Of a stretch of 54,578 bases of DNA, positions 11,781 through 22,437 are shown piece after piece (positions within the stretch are counted from its first letter, which is position 1; every line of letters begins with the position of its first letter). Under the pieces are notes generated by a model. The model was given only the letters and a program-made list of their open reading frames with translations. It was not told the DNA's origin and did not search any database. The translations under genes and the position numbers were made by a program. The DNA comes from an uncultured Halieaceae bacterium (lineage in GTDB: Bacteria > Pseudomonadota > Gammaproteobacteria > Pseudomonadales > Halieaceae): contig CAJXMD010000009.1 of the NCBI GenBank assembly GCA_913056165.1, positions 1 to 54,578 of the forward strand. The letters are read 5' to 3'.

Positions 11781-12995
11781 TCAGCCCGCCGCGCTGGGCG
11801 AGAGAAACTCACTGATCAGGATCACGTCCACTTCATCACCCGCCTTAACCACCTCACCAACGGGAATAATGGCGAGACCATCCGCGCGGCCCACACTGCT
11901 CAACACACCACTGCCCTGATCCCCCGCCAGACCAGCACCCATATCCTCGGTCAGCGACACGCGAAGGTACTCCTCACGAGCCCCGGGCTTTGGTCGATTG
12001 AAGGCTGCCCGGTAGCGTATGCGCCGATGACGGGGTACCAGCGCCCCTTGCGCCGCCAATAACCAGGGCTTCACCACCAATCCAAAGGTGACCCAAGAGG
12101 AGACCGGATTACCGGGTAAACCGAAAATGGGGCAATCAAGCACGCGCCCAAAGGCAACGGGCTTGCCCGGTTTAATCGCCAATTTCCAAATATCGATACT
12201 ACCCAGAGCCTCAATTTGTCCGCGTACGTGATCCTCCTCACCCACTGATACGCCCCCGGACGTCACGATACAGTCTGCGATTGCCGCTGCCTGTTGCAAA
12301 GCATTCCGGATCTCTTCTGGGTTATCGCCCGGGGTGTCTAGGACGACAGGCTCACAGCCCAATGCCTGTACCTGGCTCGCAAGCTGGACGCTGTTGCTGT
12401 TGTAGATCTGCCAGTCCGCAGGCGTTTCTCCCGGTGCAACCAACTCGTCCCCGGTCGATAGTATGGCGACTTTGAGCCGCTGATAGACATCAATGACCGG
12501 CGTACCCGTGGATGCCGCCAAGGCAAGATCCTGGGGTTGAAGCACGCGACCAGCGTCAAAGACCGACGCTCCCGCCGGCACATCGCTACCGCGCAGGCGT
12601 ATGTGCTGACCCTGAGTGGCCGGCTGCATGAAGGTGACCCGATCCGTCGCCAAATCTGCCTCAGCGACATCCTCCTGTATGACGACGGTATCTGCACCCG
12701 GCGGGATAAGAGCCCCTGTAAAAATACGCGCGGCGGTTCCCGGCTCCAGTTCCATCGCTGGGGCCCCGGCCGGAATCCGCTGGCTAACTCGAAGCGTCCC
12801 GGGCAGGTCCGCAGCGCGCAAGGCATAGCCATCCATCGCGCTGTTATCAAAGGGAGGCACATCGCGCTGGTTGGTGACCGGCTTGCCAACCACGCGGCCC
12901 AAACAATCAACAATCGGGAGACTCTCTGTCGTGGGTGGCGCAGGCACTACGCTGAGAATATGGTCGAGCGCCTGCTGGAGGGGTAAGAGCGCCAC
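11781..12995 (-). CDS. moeA: Molybdopterin molybdenumtransferase
   Basis: Inserts molybdate into adenylylated molybdopterin. The 404-residue protein shows the MoeA domain order: N-terminal DVPPFDNSAMDGYAL, ILSTGDELV in the MPT-binding domain, SGGVSVGEEDHVR, IKPGKPVAFG with IFGLPGNPVSSWVTF, and a C-terminal beta domain. The start is GTG at 12995 with no strong ribosome binding site; the conserved N-terminal helix QALDHILS begins soon after it, so the choice is reasonable. It follows moaB by 5 nt and is probably translated from the same message. Confidence 0.94.
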   Translation of the reverse strand: MALLPLQQALDHILSVVPAPPTTESLPIVDCLGRVVGKPVTNQRDVPPFDNSAMDGYALRAADLPGTLRVSQRIPAGAPAMELEPGTAARIFTGALIPPGADTVVIQEDVAEADLATDRVTFMQPATQGQHIRLRGSDVPAGASVFDAGRVLQPQDLALAASTGTPVIDVYQRLKVAILSTGDELVAPGETPADWQIYNSNSVQLASQVQALGCEPVVLDTPGDNPEEIRNALQQAAAIADCIVTSGGVSVGEEDHVRGQIEALGSIDIWKLAIKPGKPVAFGRVLDCPIFGLPGNPVSSWVTFGLVVKPWLLAAQGALVPRHRRIRYRAAFNRPKPGAREEYLRVSLTEDMGAGLAGDQGSGVLSSVGRADGLAIIPVGEVVKAGDEVDVILISEFLSPSAAG

Positions 12996-13000
12996 AACAA

Positions 13001-13528
13001 TTATGTCGCGCGGAGCACGCCAACGTAATTACAGGGGCGATGACGGCTGTCCAACTGCTCAGCGATAAGGCCATTCCACGCAGTTTTACAAGCGCCTGTT
13101 GAGCCGGGCATACAGAAAATGACCGTACCGTTGGCAAAACCGCCAAGAGCGCGAGATTGAATAGTGGAAGAGCCAATCTCGTCGTAGGAAAGCTGCCGGA
13201 ATACCTCGCCAAAGCCCTCGATGGTTTTATCAAATAACGGCTGCAATGCTTCAGGGGTGCTGTCCCGCCCGGAGAAACCCGTTCCTCCGGTGACCAGCAC
13301 CACCGAGACAGCGTCAGTCGCTATCCAGCGCGATACCACCGCCCGAATCTGGTAGATGTCATCTTTCACGATGCAACGCTCAACGATCTGGTGGCCGCCC
13401 GCTACCGCGGCGTTACTGAGAAAATCTCCCGACGTATCGTTATCCTCTGAACGGGTGTCACTCACCGTTAACACCGCAATCCCCAACCCAATGGGGCTGT
13501 CATCGCTCATGGCGTCTGCATCACTCAT
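13001..13528 (-). CDS. moaB: MoaB/MogA-type molybdopterin adenylyltransferase
   Basis: Family member that adenylylates molybdopterin before MoeA acts. The 175-residue product has IAVLTVSDTR, the LVTGGTGFSGRDSTPEAL loop and IFCMPGSTGACKTAWNGLI. Of three in-frame starts, the ATG at 13528 is chosen: it overlaps the preceding stop as ATGA and has AGGAGA 8 nt upstream. Paired with moeA immediately downstream. MoaB and MogA are hard to tell apart from sequence alone; the length and C-terminal region favour MoaB. Confidence 0.9.
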   Translation of the reverse strand: MSDADAMSDDSPIGLGIAVLTVSDTRSEDNDTSGDFLSNAAVAGGHQIVERCIVKDDIYQIRAVVSRWIATDAVSVVLVTGGTGFSGRDSTPEALQPLFDKTIEGFGEVFRQLSYDEIGSSTIQSRALGGFANGTVIFCMPGSTGACKTAWNGLIAEQLDSRHRPCNYVGVLRAT

Positions 13529-14400
13529 GGCGTTTTCTCCTCGCAATAAATCTCGATATATCGTCGAATCGCCCGCTCCACAAAATCCCGCCAGGGCCTT
13601 TGTTGGATACCAAAGCGATGGCGGATTGCCCCACAGTCCAGAGAGCGATTCACTACTGGGGTCGTAAAATCCTCCTGCAGTAGCCCAGTCGACCCCGCCA
13701 TGGCATCAAACTGTGACGCAACGGCGACCACTGCCTCAACGAAGGAGAAATATCCCGTATCCCCCTCGCTACCGTAATGAAATAATCCCCGCGCCGGCGC
13801 GCCCACTTCAATCTGATCAATGATGCCAGCAATAACGCGGGCCACCTCAGCGCTGTGCACCGGGCAATCCCGACGATTATCCGAGGCGAGTATCGCTTCC
13901 TCCGCTCTGAGTTGATCAAGCAAGCGGTTAAAAACACTGGGGCCGCGACCAGAGAAAACCCAGCCCAAACGTAAAATGAAAAGGGATTCGATCAATCCAG
14001 AAAGATGGCGTTCGGTATCCATCATCATCTGCCCGAGTGCATCGGTAGCGTCGGGCGCGTCACTCTCGCGATAGGCGCGACGAAGTGAACCGGAAAACAC
14101 TCGAGAGCTGGATAACAAAAAATACCGACAGCCGAGCTTGGCGCTGGTCTCGCCAAGCCATCGCGTGCGCTCAAGGTCTTCGGGCTGCAAGTCATTTTCC
14201 CGGTCGATCAAACTGATCAGTCGGGCATCGAGAATGATGCCGGGGTCGGCGGACTTGAGGAGTTTTTTTGCCTGACGGGCGCGCTTGAGTCGCGTTGACT
14301 CCAGTGGAGCCTGAATTAATTCATGGCGTTGCAGGGGCGCCAAAAATGCCCGCAAAGAATAGCCGATGGGGGTATCGGCCCCCAGTAATAGAATACGCAA
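13525..14400 (-). CDS. RmlD/extended-SDR-like protein lacking the YxxxK pair
   Basis: The 291-residue protein has the fold signature of NAD(P)-dependent sugar epimerases/reductases: ILLLGADTPIGYSLRAFL at the N-terminus (a changed glycine motif), LLSSSRVFSG where the catalytic Ser segment lies, LRLGWVFSGRG, and a C-terminal region like RmlD substrate-binding domains. Where RmlD relatives carry Tyr-x-x-x-Lys, this protein reads ALGQMMMDTE, putting Leu122 and Met126 at those positions. It is therefore probably not an active dehydrogenase. It lies 31 nt after ssb and overlaps moaB by ATGA. Function unknown; a binding or regulatory role would be a guess. Confidence 0.7.
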   Translation of the reverse strand: MRILLLGADTPIGYSLRAFLAPLQRHELIQAPLESTRLKRARQAKKLLKSADPGIILDARLISLIDRENDLQPEDLERTRWLGETSAKLGCRYFLLSSSRVFSGSLRRAYRESDAPDATDALGQMMMDTERHLSGLIESLFILRLGWVFSGRGPSVFNRLLDQLRAEEAILASDNRRDCPVHSAEVARVIAGIIDQIEVGAPARGLFHYGSEGDTGYFSFVEAVVAVASQFDAMAGSTGLLQEDFTTPVVNRSLDCGAIRHRFGIQQRPWRDFVERAIRRYIEIYCEEKTP

Positions 14401-14431
14401 GCGTCAAACCACCCCGAGACTGGCCATCGAA

Positions 14432-14893
14432 TCAGAACGGGATATCGTCATCCATTGGGTCAAAGGAACCGCCGGTGGGTGCCGCCTGAGGCGCGGCGGG
14501 CGCACTTTGGGCAAAGTCATTACCGGCAGGCTGGCCACCGTAATTATCGCCACCTCGGCTATCGAGCATTTGCATTTCATTGGCCACTACTTCGGTGGTG
14601 TACCGATCCTGCCCGCTCTGGTCCTGCCACTTTCGAGTACGCAGTGAACCCTCGACGTAGACTTTTGACCCCTTTCGCAAATACTCAGCGGCAATTTCCG
14701 CCAGGCGATTAAAAAACACAATCCGGTGCCACTCGGTGCGCTCCTGGGGTTGACCGGTATTTTTGTCCTTCCAGGTCTCCGAGGTCGCGACGCTAATGTT
14801 GGTGATCGCCGCTCCGGCCTGAGACATACGATGCTCTGGGTCAGCACCCAAATTACCTACCAGAATGACCTTGTTAATGCCTCGGGACGCCAT
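14432..14893 (-). CDS. ssb: Single-stranded DNA-binding protein
   Basis: Coats single-stranded DNA in replication, repair and recombination. The 153-residue product has the OB fold ([20 protein letters not shown] to about residue 110), a Gly/Gln/Ala-rich linker and the acidic tip [10 protein letters not shown] that docks partner proteins. Two conserved tryptophans appear in ETWKDKNTG and TEWHRIVFF. It lies between the MFS transporter and the SDR-like gene on the minus strand, close to divergent uvrA, an arrangement seen in pseudomonads. I searched by eye for a LexA box upstream and did not find one. Confidence 0.97.
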   Translation of the reverse strand: MASRGINKVILVGNLGADPEHRMSQAGAAITNISVATSETWKDKNTGQPQERTEWHRIVFFNRLAEIAAEYLRKGSKVYVEGSLRTRKWQDQSGQDRYTTEVVANEMQMLDSRGGDNYGGQPAGNDFAQSAPAAPQAAPTGGSFDPMDDDIPF

Positions 14894-14987
14894 AACCTAC
14901 TCCAGACCTAAACCCACTTCGGGGACGAAATAATGAACCTGTCGCAGACTATAACAACGCTATGTGGTGGTGGCGAGCACTGGGCCG

Positions 14988-16199
14988 CTATTCGCTGAAA
15001 TTGGCCGGGTTTGCGACCAGCAAAGGTCTCATCCAGAGCATGACGGCCCAGAGACACAGACAGCAAACCACCAACAGCAACACGCCAGAAGCTCCTCCCG
15101 CGCCCAGCGTCACGCCGCCGGCAGTGCCACCAACGAAAATGCCAAGGAACTGGCTAGTCGCGAAACAACCCATGGCAGTACCTCGACGTTTCCCGGGTGC
15201 CAAACGACTGACCGTTGCCGGCAACAAGGCTTCCAAGGCGTTGATCCCTGTGAACAGCAGGATAAAACCTGCCACAACCAGCCAGAGACTGGCGCCATGG
15301 ATAACAAGGACCACCCCAAGGCTAAATGGAACGATAGCAACCATGATTGGCAGCCTCGGATCGGCGGCATCACGCCCTTTCTTCATAATGAATAGCGCTG
15401 GCGCAATCGACAGCATCACGGTGACCAGATAAAGGATGCTATGTTGAGCCGGAGGAATGCCCAAGCCGTCCGTCAGTGCCTTCGGCGCGATCAGAAAAGC
15501 GGCCATCATCAGACCATGCAGCAAAAAGACACTCAGGTATAAGACGGGCAACCCGCCGCCGAGAACATGAGCCACCTCCCACTCCCCCTGCACGGCACCC
15601 GGTGAATGCTCCGGCACCGCGGGCAATGCCACCAGCACGATGATCAGACCTATCAAGCCCAGGCAAGCCGTAAATAGAAAGACCGCCCCGAGACCGAGAC
15701 GAGAGGCTACTGCGGGCCCCAATACGATGGCGAGCACAAAGGAAATGCCGACACTGGCGCCAATGACCGCCATCGCCTTGGTCCTCTGAGAATCTCTGGT
15801 GTAATCGGCGGCCAGCGCTGCGAGTGCGGCTGCAATCGCACCACCCCCCTGAATAAATCGGCCTGCGATGATTCCATAAATAGACTCCGCAGACGCCGCG
15901 ATAAAACTGCCGCCGATAAAAAGCAGCAGCCCGCCAATCACCACCGGGCGGCGTCCAATCCGATCCGACAGCCAGCCAAGTGGCAGCTGCAGCATTGCCT
16001 GAGTCAGGCCGTAAGCACCCAGGGCAATGCCGAGGGTTTCCGGCGTAGCGCCCGGCATATCCGCTGCGTAAAGCCCCAGCACCGGCAAGACCATGAATAA
16101 ACCCAGCATACGGAAGCTGTAAAGGCTACCGAGGGTCAAAATCGCCTTGCGTTCGTCAGGGGTAAAGGAGGTAGACGGGGTCACAGGAGGCTTCAACAA
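14988..16199 (-). CDS. MFS transporter (YajR-like)
   Basis: Predicted 12-helix inner-membrane transporter, 403 residues. The major-facilitator motif is seen after helix 2 as [16 protein letters not shown], and a second conserved segment is [22 protein letters not shown] in helix 4. The N-terminal segment [21 protein letters not shown] resembles the YajR group. The frame begins at a TTG at 16199 with no clear ribosome binding site, so the exact start is uncertain. Substrate unknown. The position between ssb and divergent uvrA is a recurrent gammaproteobacterial neighbourhood rather than evidence of shared function. Confidence 0.85.
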   Translation of the reverse strand: MLKPPVTPSTSFTPDERKAILTLGSLYSFRMLGLFMVLPVLGLYAADMPGATPETLGIALGAYGLTQAMLQLPLGWLSDRIGRRPVVIGGLLLFIGGSFIAASAESIYGIIAGRFIQGGGAIAAALAALAADYTRDSQRTKAMAVIGASVGISFVLAIVLGPAVASRLGLGAVFLFTACLGLIGLIIVLVALPAVPEHSPGAVQGEWEVAHVLGGGLPVLYLSVFLLHGLMMAAFLIAPKALTDGLGIPPAQHSILYLVTVMLSIAPALFIMKKGRDAADPRLPIMVAIVPFSLGVVLVIHGASLWLVVAGFILLFTGINALEALLPATVSRLAPGKRRGTAMGCFATSQFLGIFVGGTAGGVTLGAGGASGVLLLVVCCLCLWAVMLWMRPLLVANPANFSE

Positions 16200-16262
16200 C
16201 CAAATACGTAGTCTACCACGACATAACTGTGAATCAGGCCATCGAACGGCCGGTCTATTGCG

Positions 16263-16268
16263 TATACT
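16263..16268 (+). promoter_or_regulatory. Possible -10 element for uvrA
   Basis: TATACT lies 38 bp before the uvrA ATG at 16307. No good -35 hexamer is found at 16-18 bp upstream. Its position makes the in-frame ATG at 16229 an unlikely start. No LexA box (CTGT-N8-ACAG) was recognised nearby. Confidence 0.35.
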
Positions 16269-16306
16269 CCGCTACCGGCAGCCTCCGAGACGCACAGGTT
16301 AACTTC

Positions 16307-19213
16307 ATGGATACCATTCAGGTCCGCGGTGCACGCACCCACAATCTCAAGAATATCGATCTGGATATTCCGAGAGACAAGCTGGTGGTGATTACCGGGC
16401 TATCCGGATCCGGAAAATCGTCTTTGGCCTTCGACACGCTCTATGCCGAGGGTCAGCGGCGCTACGTCGAATCCCTGTCTACCTACGCACGCCAGTTCCT
16501 GTCGATGATGGAAAAACCTGACATCGATCACATTGAAGGGCTGTCACCTGCGATCTCAATAGAGCAAAAGTCGACCTCGCACAATCCACGCTCCACCGTG
16601 GGCACCATCACCGAAATTTATGACTATCTCCGCCTGCTGTTTGCACGAGTTGGCGATCCCCGGTGCCCAACCCACGGTGTTACCTTGAAAGCACAAACCG
16701 TGAGCCAGATGGTGGACGCCGTGCTGGCAAAACCCGAGGGGAGTAAGCTGATGTTGCTTGCCCCTGTGGTGCGGGATCGCAAGGGCGAACACCTGCACAT
16801 ATTCGAGCAAATGCGTGCTGCCGGCTTCGTCAGGGTTCGGGTCGATGGCATCCTAGTGGATCTCGATGACGTGCCCGCACTGGACAAAAAACGAAAGCAC
16901 AGCATCGACGTTGTGGTGGACCGATTTAAGGTACGCGACGATCTCGCCCTGCGCCTTGCCGAATCTTTCGAGACTGCACTGGAGTTAACCGATGGCCTGG
17001 CCTCGGTCGCCCCCATGGAGGGCGAGACCGGTGAACCCCTGTTGTTTTCAGCACGCTATGCCTGTCCCGAATGTGGTCACGCTATCGACGAGCTGGAACC
17101 CCGACTGTTTTCTTTTAACAATCCTGCGGGAGCTTGTGATAGTTGTGATGGCCTCGGCGTGACCCAATATTTTGATGAGAGTCGCGTGGTATCCCATCCC
17201 GAGGCAAGCCTCGCTGCGGGGGCGATAAGAGGATGGGATCGCCGGAATGTTTACTATTTTCACATCCTGAGTTCACTCGCCGATCACTATGGCTTTGATA
17301 TCGACAAGCCCTTCGAAAAGCTGGCCAAAAAACACCGGGATCTCATCCTGTACGGTAACAAGGGCGAGGAGATTGAATTCGCCTATATCAATGATCGAGG
17401 CACAGTGTTCAAACGCCGACACGCCTTTGAGGGTGTACTGCCAAACTTCGAGCGCCGCTACCGGGAGACCGAGTCCCAAGGGGTGCGAGAGGAGCTCTCC
17501 AAGTACGTCTCCACCGCTCCCTGTCAGGCGTGCAACGGCACGCGACTCTGCACTGACGCGAGGCACGTTTTTGTCGACGAGCGCACGCTGCCACAAATCA
17601 CGCACCTGCCGGTCGGTGAGGCTCACGCCTATTTCGAGGACCTCAATCTCGAGGGTCGGGCGGGGGAAATTGCCGACAAGATTCTCAAGGAGTTGCGAGC
17701 GCGATATCGATTTCTGGTCGATGTTGGCCTGAACTATCTCACCTTGGACCGCAGCGCGGAAACCCTCTCAGGTGGAGAGGCCCAGCGAATCCGGCTGGCA
17801 TCACAAATTGGTGCCGGGCTGGTAGGTGTGATGTATATCCTCGACGAGCCCTCCATCGGTCTGCACCAACGGGATAATGAACGCCTGTTACGCACCTTGA
17901 CCCACCTGCGTGACCTGGGGAATACAGTCTTGGTAGTGGAGCACGATGAAGACGCGATACGCACGGCTGATCACGTTATCGATATTGGACCTGGCGCAGG
18001 CGTGCACGGTGGGGAGATTGTTGCCGAGGGGCCTATCGACAGCATCATGGCGGTGGAGGCATCACTTACCGGCGCCTATATGTCAGGCCAACGGGCCATT
18101 GCAGTACCCTCCCGCCGTACACCCGTCGATCCCAAGCGCCAATTGGTGATTGAGGGAGCGACCGGTAATAATCTGAAAGGGGTCAAGCTCGAGCTGCCGG
18201 TGGGTCTGCTGACCTGCGTCACAGGGGTATCGGGCTCAGGGAAATCAACCTTGATCAATGGCACCCTCTACCCATTAGCGGCCACCGCCCTAAATGGCGC
18301 CACTACCCTCAAGCCTGCGCCTTACAAACGCCTCAGTGGTCTCGAGCATTTTGACAAATGTATTGATATTGATCAGTCGCCGATAGGCCGGACACCACGA
18401 TCAAATCCGGCGACCTACACCGGGATCTTTACCCCGATTCGCGAACTCTTTGCCGGAACTCAAGAAGCTCGCTCACGGGGTTACAAACCGGGGCGCTTCA
18501 GCTTTAACGTGCGAGGCGGACGATGTGAAGCCTGTCAGGGGGATGGTGTCACCAAGGTGGAAATGCATTTCCTACCTGATATTTATGTCCCCTGCGATGT
18601 GTGCAAAGGCAAGCGCTACAACCGGGAGACCCTGGAAATTCGCTATAAGGGGCAGAATATCTTTGAGGTGCTCGATATGACTGTCGAGGACGCGCTCGCC
18701 TTCTTTGAACCCGTACCGGTGATCCATCGCAAACTGCAAACCCTCGTCGATGTAGGCCTGTCCTACATCCGCCTCGGGCAGGCAGCCACTACCCTCTCAG
18801 GGGGAGAAGCCCAACGCGTCAAGCTGGCAAAAGAACTGTCCAAACGGGATACAGGTAGCACCCTGTATATTCTCGACGAGCCCACCACCGGTTTGCACTT
18901 CGAAGATATCCGACAACTCCTTGAGGTGCTGCACCGATTACGCGACGGGGGCAACACCGTCGTCATTATTGAGCACAACCTTGACGTGATAAAAACCGCT
19001 GACTGGCTCATTGATCTCGGTCCTGAGGGCGGCTCCGGGGGAGGAGAGATCATTGCTTCAGGAACTCCCGAGGCTGTGGCAGATAATCCAGCGTCTCACA
19101 CGGGGCACTTTCTGAGACCGCTCCTTGCAGACAGCAGTTCGGCACGCAAGAAAACTCCCGCCAAAACCAAAACCGCTCGCCGGAGCTCCGGGAAAAAATC
19201 AAAGGCAGCATAG
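16307..19213 (+). CDS. uvrA: UvrABC excinuclease subunit A
   Basis: ABC-type ATPase that finds bulky DNA damage and loads UvrB in nucleotide excision repair. From ATG 16307 it is 968 residues and starts [20 protein letters not shown] as in the family. Two ABC modules are visible: Walker A GLSGSGKS (31-38) and GVSGSGKST in the second half, signatures LSGGEAQRI and LSGGEAQRV, and Walker B segments [10 protein letters not shown] and [10 protein letters not shown]. Zinc-finger cysteines appear in [15 protein letters not shown] and [15 protein letters not shown]. The C-terminus carries a Lys-rich tail. The 26 codons upstream of 16307 are not conserved. Confidence 0.97.
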   Translation: MDTIQVRGARTHNLKNIDLDIPRDKLVVITGLSGSGKSSLAFDTLYAEGQRRYVESLSTYARQFLSMMEKPDIDHIEGLSPAISIEQKSTSHNPRSTVGTITEIYDYLRLLFARVGDPRCPTHGVTLKAQTVSQMVDAVLAKPEGSKLMLLAPVVRDRKGEHLHIFEQMRAAGFVRVRVDGILVDLDDVPALDKKRKHSIDVVVDRFKVRDDLALRLAESFETALELTDGLASVAPMEGETGEPLLFSARYACPECGHAIDELEPRLFSFNNPAGACDSCDGLGVTQYFDESRVVSHPEASLAAGAIRGWDRRNVYYFHILSSLADHYGFDIDKPFEKLAKKHRDLILYGNKGEEIEFAYINDRGTVFKRRHAFEGVLPNFERRYRETESQGVREELSKYVSTAPCQACNGTRLCTDARHVFVDERTLPQITHLPVGEAHAYFEDLNLEGRAGEIADKILKELRARYRFLVDVGLNYLTLDRSAETLSGGEAQRIRLASQIGAGLVGVMYILDEPSIGLHQRDNERLLRTLTHLRDLGNTVLVVEHDEDAIRTADHVIDIGPGAGVHGGEIVAEGPIDSIMAVEASLTGAYMSGQRAIAVPSRRTPVDPKRQLVIEGATGNNLKGVKLELPVGLLTCVTGVSGSGKSTLINGTLYPLAATALNGATTLKPAPYKRLSGLEHFDKCIDIDQSPIGRTPRSNPATYTGIFTPIRELFAGTQEARSRGYKPGRFSFNVRGGRCEACQGDGVTKVEMHFLPDIYVPCDVCKGKRYNRETLEIRYKGQNIFEVLDMTVEDALAFFEPVPVIHRKLQTLVDVGLSYIRLGQAATTLSGGEAQRVKLAKELSKRDTGSTLYILDEPTTGLHFEDIRQLLEVLHRLRDGGNTVVIIEHNLDVIKTADWLIDLGPEGGSGGGEIIASGTPEAVADNPASHTGHFLRPLLADSSSARKKTPAKTKTARRSSGKKSKAA

Positions 19214-19345
19214 ACGGCCGCGCAAATACCGCCACTGTGGCCGGCTGTTGGCTCTAAATGACACCCTCCTGACGGCTTCAGACACAACTCGGCAGCATCC
19301 ACGTGCTTTAATTCGTTTGTCGTACAACAATAATCAGGATCTGCG

Positions 19346-20581
19346 ATGAACATGGCAATAACAGACCCTGCGACGGTGTCTGTCGAAGAAATTGACGTCT
19401 CCGATCCAACGCTCTACCAAACCGATAGCTGGCGACCATGGTTTGCCCGCTTGAGGGCCGAAGATCCCGTGCACTGGTCTGAGAACGACACTTTTGGGGG
19501 CTTTTGGTCAGTCACCCGTTTCAATGACATCGTGGCTGTCGATAAAAATCACCACGACTTTTCCTCAGAGCCAGCTATCACCATAGGGGATTACGGTAAT
19601 GACCTGCCGGTCCGGCAGTTTATCGCCATGGACCCTCCCATTCATGACATACAACGAAAAGCGGTTCAGGGCGTGGTGGCACCCAGAAATCTTGCCGACC
19701 TTGAAGCCGTTATTAGACGTCGCGTTATTGCAATACTGGAAAGTCTACCCGTGGGTGAGACCTTCGATTGGGTCGAGCATGTATCCATCAATTTGACGAC
19801 CCAAATGCTGGCCACCATTTTTGATTTCCCCTTCGAAGACAGAGCAAAGCTACCCTTCTGGTCGGACATGGCCACCTCTCTACCTGAAATTGCAGGTGGT
19901 GCAGGTGACAACGACGCACGCACTCAAGCGCTGACCGAGTGTCTAGAGACTTTTACCTCGCTCTGGCACCAGCGCAAACACAACCCGCCCGACACAATGG
20001 ATCTGATCAGCATGATGGCGACCAATCCAGACACAGCTGAGATGATTGACAATCCTCTGGAATACCTCGGCAATATCATTTTGCTCATTGTCGGCGGCAA
20101 CGACACCACTCGAAATTCCATCACCGGTGGCGTTCTTGCGCTTAATGAGCACCCGGATCAGTACAATAAGTTGAAGTCGAACCCCGAGTTAGTGGGTTCA
20201 CTAGTGCCTGAAATCATCCGATGGCAAACCCCCTTGATGCACATGCGGCGGCTGGCAACCAGGGACGTTGAATTGGGCGGCAAACCAATTCGCAAGGGCG
20301 ATAAGGTCGTCATGTGGTACCTGTCTGGCAACCACGACGAAACCGCTATCGATAATCCCAACAGCTTTATCATTGACCGACAAAATCCGCGGTTTCATCT
20401 GTCCTTCGGCTTTGGTATCCACCGTTGCATGGGAAACCGTGTAGGAGAGATGCAGCTTCGTATTCTGTGGGAGGAGCTCTTGAGGCGATATTCACATGTG
20501 GAGGTGGCAGGCAATCCAGTCCGGGTACAGTCAAACTTTGTGCGTGGATTCGAATCCATGCCTGTGATCTTGCACAAGTAG
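19346..20581 (+). CDS. Cytochrome P450, CYP153 family (terminal alkane hydroxylase type)
   Basis: Soluble bacterial P450 of 411 residues. CYP153 enzymes hydroxylate the terminal carbon of medium-chain alkanes or fatty acids using a ferredoxin and reductase. Visible: EEIDVSDPTLY start region, I-helix GGNDTTRNS (250-258), ExxR as EIIR (289-292) followed by QTPLMHMRR, and the haem-binding loop FGFGIHRCMGNR with Cys361. INLTTQMLATIFDFPFEDR and FIIDRQNPRFHLSFGFG are strongly CYP153-like. No ferredoxin or ferredoxin reductase gene is in this window, unlike many CYP153 operons, so partners must be encoded elsewhere. Substrate is inferred from family only. Confidence 0.9.
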   Translation: MNMAITDPATVSVEEIDVSDPTLYQTDSWRPWFARLRAEDPVHWSENDTFGGFWSVTRFNDIVAVDKNHHDFSSEPAITIGDYGNDLPVRQFIAMDPPIHDIQRKAVQGVVAPRNLADLEAVIRRRVIAILESLPVGETFDWVEHVSINLTTQMLATIFDFPFEDRAKLPFWSDMATSLPEIAGGAGDNDARTQALTECLETFTSLWHQRKHNPPDTMDLISMMATNPDTAEMIDNPLEYLGNIILLIVGGNDTTRNSITGGVLALNEHPDQYNKLKSNPELVGSLVPEIIRWQTPLMHMRRLATRDVELGGKPIRKGDKVVMWYLSGNHDETAIDNPNSFIIDRQNPRFHLSFGFGIHRCMGNRVGEMQLRILWEELLRRYSHVEVAGNPVRVQSNFVRGFESMPVILHK

Positions 20582-20678
20582 CACAGGCAAAGCTGTAACC
20601 ACTGAAAGCTGTAACTACTGTAAGTCGCGGTGGGTGAGGGAAACCCGCTCCCTGTAACATCTCAGCAAAGGGATACAC

Positions 20679-22430
20679 ATGATTATCATGTCATCGCCAA
20701 AACATAGTCGTACCTGCACACCCTCTCTCGGAATCTTCGCAAACGGGCTCAGTGCTTGCATCGCTCTGCTGCTCTGTAGCACTGTGTCTTTAGGGGTGTA
20801 TGCATCCAACAGCGAGCAACGGGTGAATCCCGAGCTACTGGAGCTTCAGCAGAAACAAAAACCAATCCTTCGCAAACTGGGAACGCGGGTTTACGCCACC
20901 GAATTCATTGGCTACTCGAACCACGGGTTTATTGAGGGAGACGACGGCATTATCGTGATCGATGGCGGCTGGTTCCCGACAACCACTCAGCGTGCGATTA
21001 CCGAACTGCGGGAATTTACCGATAAACCCGTTGCCGCCATTATCTACACCCACCTGCATCTGGATCACTTTGGCGGAATCGGGCCCATCATGGCGAACCA
21101 GCCTACCGATATTCCGGTCTATGGCCCAGCGGGCTGGGAGCACTGGGTCACGAGACTGTTACGGCAAGATCGAGAGTCTATCCTTCGACGGGTCTATCTA
21201 CAGATGGGAATGCTATTGCCCCAAGGAGAAAACGGGACCGTGGGCAATGGCATCGGCCCTTCACCCATACCCGAGCCCAACGACCCGCTGAGCTTTCCCC
21301 CAACCATCGACGTAGATCAGACTCTCGACGTTGTTATCGCGGGGGTGCCCTTGCGTATCATGCCCATGGAGGGCGACGTGACCGAGCACATCTGGGTCTG
21401 GCTACCAGAGGACCGCATCCTATTTAGCGGAGACTCGCCACCTCACGGGGTATTCCCAGCGGTTGAAACCGCCCGGTTTGAGATTGGTCGTAATCCTGAC
21501 GAAATGCTACGCGCGGTTGAAACCTCCCTCGCCCTCCAGCCTGAGGCGATTGTACCGGGCCACTCGCGTATTTTGAGAGGCCGGGATGAAATCGACCGCA
21601 TCATGTCGGACACCCGCGACGCGATCGGATTTTTAGTAGACCAGGTAAACCGTTTTTTTCTAACGAACCGGTCGGCGGATGAGCTGCTCGACACCGTCTC
21701 CCTTCCGCCGGCTATTGTCGCCAGCCCCGATCTCCAGCCCTACTATCATCGCTGGGAATGGATGGTGCGCCAGCGCTTCATTAAGCTCGGCGGGTTCATT
21801 GACGATTCCATGGACTACTTATCACTCAATGCGCTGGAAGAGTCTCGCAGACTGGTGCCGCTACTGGGCGGAGTTGATCGCGTGCTCGCCCTAGCTGAAA
21901 CCAGTATCGATGGAGACCCACGATGGTCTGCCAGGCTAGCCACCTATGTTCTGCATACCGATGCCGATAACGAGGATGCTCGGGCCATTCGACAACGCGC
22001 CTTTCTGCGAGTGGCGCAGACAACCAACAGCGCCAATGAGCGAAACTACATGCTCGGACTGATTTTGGAAGAGCAAGGCAAAATAGACTTCCCCCGTCAG
22101 CTGGCTCCACTGAATCAGCGGGCCTACGCCCAACTCGACAATCGCGCGCTACTGGGGAGGCTTAAAGCGCGAGTGAAGGCTGAAGACGCCGATCATATCA
22201 ACCAGCAGCTGCCCTTGCGCGTGGGGCAGGACCGCTTTTTGCTATCCCTTCGAAACAACGTCCTGTTCATTGACGACATCACCCAGCGGAACGAGCAGAC
22301 GGACAAGCCCGATGCAAGCATGACCCGCGAAGAGCTCATTGCAGTCGTGGCTCACATAACCTCGCTAACGGCCCTGCCAGGGTGGCAGCAACCCGGCGCG
22401 CAAACTCTTGCCAGCCTAATTGAGGACTAA
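20679..22430 (+). CDS. Exported alkylsulfatase-like metallo-beta-lactamase-fold hydrolase
   Basis: 583 residues with a signal peptide (hydrophobic stretch about 22-41, cleavage likely near VYASNS). The metallo-beta-lactamase metal site is THLHLDH (124-130); further likely ligands are Glu236 in DVTEHIWVW, Asp252 in LFSGDS and His295 in VPGHS. A helical region about 300-430 with YYHRWEWMVRQRF and a C-terminal SCP2-like part resemble the SdsA1/alkylsulfatase family that cleaves alkyl sulfates to alcohols. In SdsA1 the ligand equivalent to Asp252 is a glutamate, so chemistry may differ. AAGGGA precedes the ATG. Converges with the next gene, 7 nt apart. Confidence 0.8.
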   Translation: MIIMSSPKHSRTCTPSLGIFANGLSACIALLLCSTVSLGVYASNSEQRVNPELLELQQKQKPILRKLGTRVYATEFIGYSNHGFIEGDDGIIVIDGGWFPTTTQRAITELREFTDKPVAAIIYTHLHLDHFGGIGPIMANQPTDIPVYGPAGWEHWVTRLLRQDRESILRRVYLQMGMLLPQGENGTVGNGIGPSPIPEPNDPLSFPPTIDVDQTLDVVIAGVPLRIMPMEGDVTEHIWVWLPEDRILFSGDSPPHGVFPAVETARFEIGRNPDEMLRAVETSLALQPEAIVPGHSRILRGRDEIDRIMSDTRDAIGFLVDQVNRFFLTNRSADELLDTVSLPPAIVASPDLQPYYHRWEWMVRQRFIKLGGFIDDSMDYLSLNALEESRRLVPLLGGVDRVLALAETSIDGDPRWSARLATYVLHTDADNEDARAIRQRAFLRVAQTTNSANERNYMLGLILEEQGKIDFPRQLAPLNQRAYAQLDNRALLGRLKARVKAEDADHINQQLPLRVGQDRFLLSLRNNVLFIDDITQRNEQTDKPDASMTREELIAVVAHITSLTALPGWQQPGAQTLASLIED

Positions 22431-22437
22431 AAAACCC

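Noticed and set aside
16200-16306. LexA box for uvrA or ssb
   Set aside because: No CTGT-N8-ACAG palindrome was found by eye upstream of uvrA, nor in the ssb upstream region 14894-14987.
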